Positions 60,691 through 64,000 of a DNA stretch of 64,000 nucleotides are shown here, piece by piece. The position numbers and the translations under genes are program-made. Position 1 is the first letter of the stretch. Each line of letters opens with the position of its first letter. Source of the stretch: Burkholderiaceae bacterium 16 (GTDB lineage Bacteria; Pseudomonadota; Gammaproteobacteria; Burkholderiales; Burkholderiaceae); contig JYOD01000111.1 of NCBI GenBank assembly GCA_000955785.1, positions 43,118 through 107,117 on the forward strand, written 5' to 3'. Under the pieces are notes generated by a model. That model saw only the letters and a list, made by a program, of their open reading frames with translations. It was not told where the DNA came from and did no database searches.

Positions 60691-60733
60691 CGCCCCCCCT
60701 CCCCCTTGCCCCCTCCCCCTTGCCCCCTCCCCA
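60691..60733 (+). repeat. C-rich tandem repeat, G-quadruplex potential on minus strand
   Basis: Three imperfect units of about 14 bases (CCCCTCCCCCTTGC) lie between the divergent aldo/keto reductase and LysR starts, ending 13 bases before the LysR ATG at 60746. The opposite strand has at least six runs of four or more G. Confidence 0.85.
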
Positions 60734-60745
60734 CTCCGGTCTCCC

Positions 60746-61648
60746 ATGCCAGCTTTCACGCGTTCCGAACTTGCGGATCTGAATGTTTTCCTCACCATCT
60801 GCCGCCGGCGCAGCTTCCGGCAATCGGCCGTCGAATTGGGTGTGTCGACATCGGCGCTGAGCCACACTATGCGCAAACTCGAAACCAGGCTCGGCGTGAA
60901 GCTGCTCAACCGAACCAGTCGCTCGGTGCTGCCGACTGCGGCCGGCAGCGCACTGGCAGAACAGCTCGAAAAGGGCTTTGAGACTATCGGAGCGGCAATT
61001 GATCATCTCGAACGCTACCGCACATCGCCGGTCGGCCGATTGCGAATCAATGTGCCGCGCGATGGGGCGCGTCTGCTGGTCAGCCCGATACTGCCAGCAT
61101 TCCTCGATGCGTATCCGGACATCCAGCTCGACATCACGGTCGACGATCGCCTGATCGACATCATTGCCGACGGCTACGACGCCGGCATCCGCTACGGCGA
61201 CACGGTCGCAGGTGACATGATCGCCGTGCCTCTGACGCCGCCGTTGCGCTGGGTGGTGGTGGGATCTCCCGCATACCTGGCGCGGCGCGGACGGCCAGGA
61301 AGGCCAGACGACCTGATGCGCCACTCGTGCATCCGGATGCGCATCGGCGACAACTCGCTGTATCGGTGGGAACTCGGCCATGGCCCGCAGGCGCTCGAAC
61401 TCGACGTGCCTGGCTCAATGAGTGCGAACGAATCCGACACGGTCGTCGATGCCGCGCTAAACGGTGTCGGGCTTGCGTACTGCCTCGAACGCCGCGTCGC
61501 CGACGACATCGCGGCCGGTCGGCTTGAAGTGGTGCTGCCGGAATGGTCGGTCGCCGGTCCGCCCATGGTGATGTACTACCCGAGCCGGCGGCAGACGCTG
61601 CCCGGCCTGCGTCAACTGATAGACATGATCCGCTCGGCGAACACGTGA
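60746..61648 (+). CDS. LysR-family transcriptional regulator
   Basis: About 300 residues from ATG 60746; an upstream in-frame start (60653) would translate the C-rich repeat into proline-rich residues and is unlikely. The helix-turn-helix reads FLTICRRRSFRQSAVELGVS with TSALSHTMRKLE. The effector domain begins PVGRLRINVPRDGARLLVSP and includes YDAGIRYGDTVAGDMIAVPL, the pattern of the LysR branch that typically represses an adjacent oxidoreductase. The divergent aldo/keto reductase is its probable target. No clear ribosome site precedes the start because the C-rich repeat occupies that stretch. Confidence 0.9.
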   Translation: MPAFTRSELADLNVFLTICRRRSFRQSAVELGVSTSALSHTMRKLETRLGVKLLNRTSRSVLPTAAGSALAEQLEKGFETIGAAIDHLERYRTSPVGRLRINVPRDGARLLVSPILPAFLDAYPDIQLDITVDDRLIDIIADGYDAGIRYGDTVAGDMIAVPLTPPLRWVVVGSPAYLARRGRPGRPDDLMRHSCIRMRIGDNSLYRWELGHGPQALELDVPGSMSANESDTVVDAALNGVGLAYCLERRVADDIAAGRLEVVLPEWSVAGPPMVMYYPSRRQTLPGLRQLIDMIRSANT

Positions 61649-61982
61649 CAACACGTGAGGGTTGGAAGCGCGGGAGAGTGCCCTTCCCCCCTATGCGCGG
61701 CAATTAGGATGCCCTATACGTTCACGATGAAGATCGTGCACACTATGGCAAACGAAGAACAAGCGCTGCGCGAGCGTGCCAGCGCCCCCTTTGACGGCGC
61801 CAACTCCGGCACGGTTTCTGCCTATCAAGGTTGAACAACCGGAGGCACCGGTCGATGTCGCCGCGGCGGTTCCGGACTAGCGCGATGGCTCGGCGGAATC
61901 CGCGAACGACAGGTGGTTTCCGCAGGCCTTCCCTAAAGCGCCGCCATTCCTCTAGCCCCCCGACGTTACGCGCCGGGACAGG
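61649..61982. other. Convergent intergenic region
   Basis: About 330 bases between the LysR gene and the frameshifted AraC-type gene. A 29-codon plus frame (MANEEQALRERASAPFDGAN and on) begins near 61745 but lacks a ribosome site and any family. Confidence 0.4.
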
Positions 61983-62941
61983 TCATGCCCGGGCATACCG
62001 CTTCCTGTATTCGGCCGGCGTGACACCGACATGCTTGGTGAAAGCCCGCCTCAACGTATCTGCATTGGTAAAGCCGCACTTTGCAGCCACCTGCTTGGGC
62101 GCCGCTCTACCAGTCTCCAGCAGTTCCCGGGCTGCAGTGACTCGTGCCACCTCGACCCAGGCGGCCGGCGTCACACCGACTTCGGCGTGGAACAGACGCG
62201 CGAAATGGCGCGGACTCAGGCCAGCATGCTTGGCGAGCTTCTCCACACTAAGTTCCAACGCCGGGTTCGCCGCTACCCAACGCTGGACCGCCTGCAGGGC
62301 CGAACGCCCGGCAGGACGTGTTCGCCTTTGCGACTGAACTGAAGCTGCCCCCCAGGACGCTTGAAGTACATGACCAACTGCGCAGCGACTCGCATGGCGA
62401 TCTCCCTGCCAAAATCCTCCTCCACCAGCGACAAGGCGAGGTCTAGCCCTGCCGTGACACCGGCCGCCGTGCGCAGTTTCCCATCACGCACATACAGCGC
62501 GTCTTGGTCGATGGTAACGCATGGGTACGCCTGCGCCAGCTGGTCCACCGCGGCCCAGTGCGTGGTGAGTCGATGTCCATCCAGCAGTCCGGTTGCTGCC
62601 AACGCGAAGGCCCCGGTGCAAACTGAGCCGTAACGTCTGGCACGAGCCGCACTTGTGTGCAGCCAGGATAGGACTGCGGGCTTCATGCGTATCTGCGCAG
62701 CGTTCGGTGCGCCTGCGACGAGCAAGGTGTCTATGCAGGTGCCTGCGCCACCGGCCACCTCGTCGGGCACAAGCCGCGCACCGGACGAGCTGCGGATCAC
62801 CCCGGACTCGCACGCCACGACGCGCAAGACGTAGGCCTCGTGCCCCACCTCCACATTCGCTTGTGCGAACACGTCCAGCGGACCAGCCACATCAAAGAGC
62901 TGGACACCTGGTAGCCCCACAATTGCAACCGTTATTGCCAT
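61983..62941 (-). pseudogene. GlxA-type AraC regulator split by a frameshift
   Basis: 62273-62941 encodes the DJ-1/PfpI-like N-terminal domain (MAITVAIVGLPGVQLFDVAG, YGSVCTGAFALAATGLLDG, TAAGVTAGLDLAL). 61983-62258 and the bases just above it, in another frame, encode the AraC DNA-binding domain (ALQAVQRWVAANPALELSVE, then LSPRHFARLFHAEVGVTPAA). The two join perfectly if one base is restored near the GCCCG at 62305-62311. The intact protein would be about 320 residues. It is either a recent inactivating frameshift or a sequencing error; both domains look otherwise uneroded. It is divergent from an HD-domain hydrolase, its likely target. Confidence 0.85.
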
Positions 62942-63067
62942 TTCGACGGCAACCTCCCGTACGTCGGTCCGACACGCAAATTGGCAGTATATGACGTATT
63001 ACGCCGATTGCAGACAAGCCCGCGTCGACCGAAAATTGACCTTGACGCCCCATCTTGGAGACATGTC

Positions 63068-63709
63068 ATGACACTGAATATCGACGGGATCGCGATCCCG
63101 GATAGCAAGCTTAGCCGCGAAATCACCGAACTCGTTCGGGACACCGCATCGCCGCTGCTGTTCCAGCATTCGAGCCGCGTGTATTACTTCGGCGCCTTGG
63201 CCGGCAAGCATCGCGGCCTGAAGTTCGACCCCGAGCTGCTGTACTGCGGCTGCATGTTCCACGACATGGGGCTGACGCACAAGCACAGTAGCGCCTGCGA
63301 GCGCTTCGAGGTGGACGGCGCCAACGCTGCCCGTGACTTTCTGCGATGCCATGGAATCAACCAGCAAGATATCGACACGGTATGGACGGCGATTGCATTG
63401 CATACAACGCCAGGGATTCCCCGGCACATGCATCCTGTTGTGGCGCTGGTCACTGCCGGCGTGGAAATGGACGTATTGGGCCTGACCTATCCCGAGTACA
63501 GCGACGCTGAGCGTGAAGCGGTTGTCCGCGCGCATCCGCGTGGAGACCATTTCAAGGAACACATCATTCAGGCCTTCTATGACGGCATCAAGCACAAACC
63601 CGACACGACCTTCGGCAAAGTCAAGGCCGATGTGATCGCCGACAAGGATCCCTCTTTCAAACCTGGGAACTTCTGCAGCGTCATCTGCAACTCGAAGTGG
63701 ACTGGCTAA
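63068..63709 (+). CDS. HD-domain phosphohydrolase-superfamily protein (cyanamide hydratase-like)
   Basis: About 213 residues from ATG 63068 with GGAG seven bases upstream. The HD metal site is visible as H34 in LLFQHSSRVYYFGAL, H65-D66 in GCMFHDMGLT, and a distal His in AIALHTTPGI. The layout resembles small HD proteins related to fungal cyanamide hydratase and to allantoin/ureide-linked HD hydrolases. The reaction is uncertain. It is transcribed divergently from the GlxA-type AraC gene; this pairing is common and suggests that the regulator controls it. Confidence 0.85.
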   Translation: MTLNIDGIAIPDSKLSREITELVRDTASPLLFQHSSRVYYFGALAGKHRGLKFDPELLYCGCMFHDMGLTHKHSSACERFEVDGANAARDFLRCHGINQQDIDTVWTAIALHTTPGIPRHMHPVVALVTAGVEMDVLGLTYPEYSDAEREAVVRAHPRGDHFKEHIIQAFYDGIKHKPDTTFGKVKADVIADKDPSFKPGNFCSVICNSKWTG

Positions 63710-63733
63710 TCGGGCAGTGGCGTCCGCTGGCTT

Positions 63734-63874
63734 TCAACCGCCCCGCGAATTCGACGGCCTTGCCCTGACTGCGAGAGAATCCCTAACAAATGTGGGGACC
63801 ATGCCAGCAGCGCGACCCTGGAGGCGGCGAGCAGGCTCATGACCGGTAGCGCCGGTAATCAAGACGCGCTTCAT
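63734..63874 (-). pseudogene. Truncated NAD(P)-binding protein start
   Basis: ATG 63874 has GGGAG six bases upstream and encodes MKRVLITGATGHEPARRLQ. The first eleven residues are a perfect Rossmann start of the NmrA/SDR type (VLITGATG), but the continuation lacks the rest of the fold and the frame ends after about 46 codons. It is probably a gene cut off by a deletion. Confidence 0.55.
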
Positions 63875-64000
63875 GAACTTCTCCCATATATTGCGTGGTC
63901 GGCCTGCTCCGAGAAGCAAACCTTCTAACGGAAAGGACGGATAGTCGCCATCCATTCTGATGCGCCGGTGAACACGAGCTATGCAGCGGAACTGCTCACT
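63875..64000. other. Window end, nothing recognised
   Basis: The last 126 bases show no supported frame or RNA. Confidence 0.4.

Noticed and set aside
1..64000. CRISPR arrays, tRNA or rRNA genes, intact insertion sequences
   Set aside because: I found no regularly spaced repeats of CRISPR type, no tRNA cloverleaf with CCA-end pattern, no rRNA stretch and no transposase frame. The dispersed 40-nt repeat is irregularly spaced over 24 kb.

Overview
The window is high-GC DNA that reads as a Burkholderiales chromosome or megaplasmid, most like Cupriavidus or Ralstonia. The clues are several tripartite-tricarboxylate (Bug/TctC) receptors, MdtNOP-type and RND efflux operons, many FixJ- and OmpR-type regulators, and CaiB/acyl-CoA dehydrogenase catabolic operons. 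The genus is inferred from gene content and style; no rRNA or tRNA gene is present to confirm it.

Layout. 0-4.7 kb (minus strand): a CoA-thioester operon with CaiB-type CoA transferase, a YWTD beta-propeller protein, a 3-hydroxyacyl-CoA dehydrogenase and an acyl-CoA dehydrogenase that runs off the left edge; enoyl-CoA hydratase relics lie on both sides of the first three genes. 5-28.4 kb: a signalling-rich accessory region. It holds two receiver-only regulators, a PAS histidine kinase with a FixJ-type partner, a roughly 2370-residue kinase/ATPase/GAF/PAS/histidine-kinase protein, an OmpR-type regulator without its phosphoacceptor Asp, and another FixJ-type regulator. Between them are a ytcA-mdtN-mdtO-mdtP-like efflux operon, a PagL-like lipid A deacylase, an LRAT-like protein, and long gene-poor gaps with pseudogene scraps and a dispersed short repeat that I do not recognise.

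29.5-36 kb: PoxB pyruvate oxidase with an MFS transporter, a BON-domain protein, a strong small-RNA candidate (promoter, 5' hairpin, Rho-independent terminator), prophage lysis-gene remnants and a low-affinity iron permease homologue. 36.5-47.2 kb (plus strand): a coherent catabolic block for D-amino-acid derivatives, with gamma-glutamyltransferase, a D-threonine-aldolase/D-serine-dehydratase-like enzyme, a LysR regulator, N-carbamoyl-D-amino-acid hydrolase, a threonine-dehydratase-like enzyme, two Bug receptors and N-acyl-D-amino-acid deacylase. These enzymes could unmask D-amino acids from acyl, carbamoyl or glutamyl derivatives and then break them down.

47.2-55.4 kb (minus): an RND multidrug-efflux operon (periplasmic lipoprotein, pump, outer-membrane channel) followed by an OmpR/sensor-kinase pair that probably controls it. 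55.8-58.1 kb: a heavy-metal-type response regulator whose sensor gene has decayed, next to a membrane protein with two ExxE motifs. 58.3-64 kb: a beta-hydroxyacid dehydrogenase, an aldo/keto reductase divergent from a LysR regulator across a C-rich repeat, a frameshifted GlxA-type AraC regulator, an HD-domain hydrolase and a truncated NAD(P)-binding protein start.

Best candidates for something undescribed: the 40-nt repeat family whose arms covary between copies (5.2-29.3 kb), the roughly 86-nt small-RNA gene at 34.5 kb, and the pairing of the giant kinase with a 109-bp stray copy of its own kinase segment.
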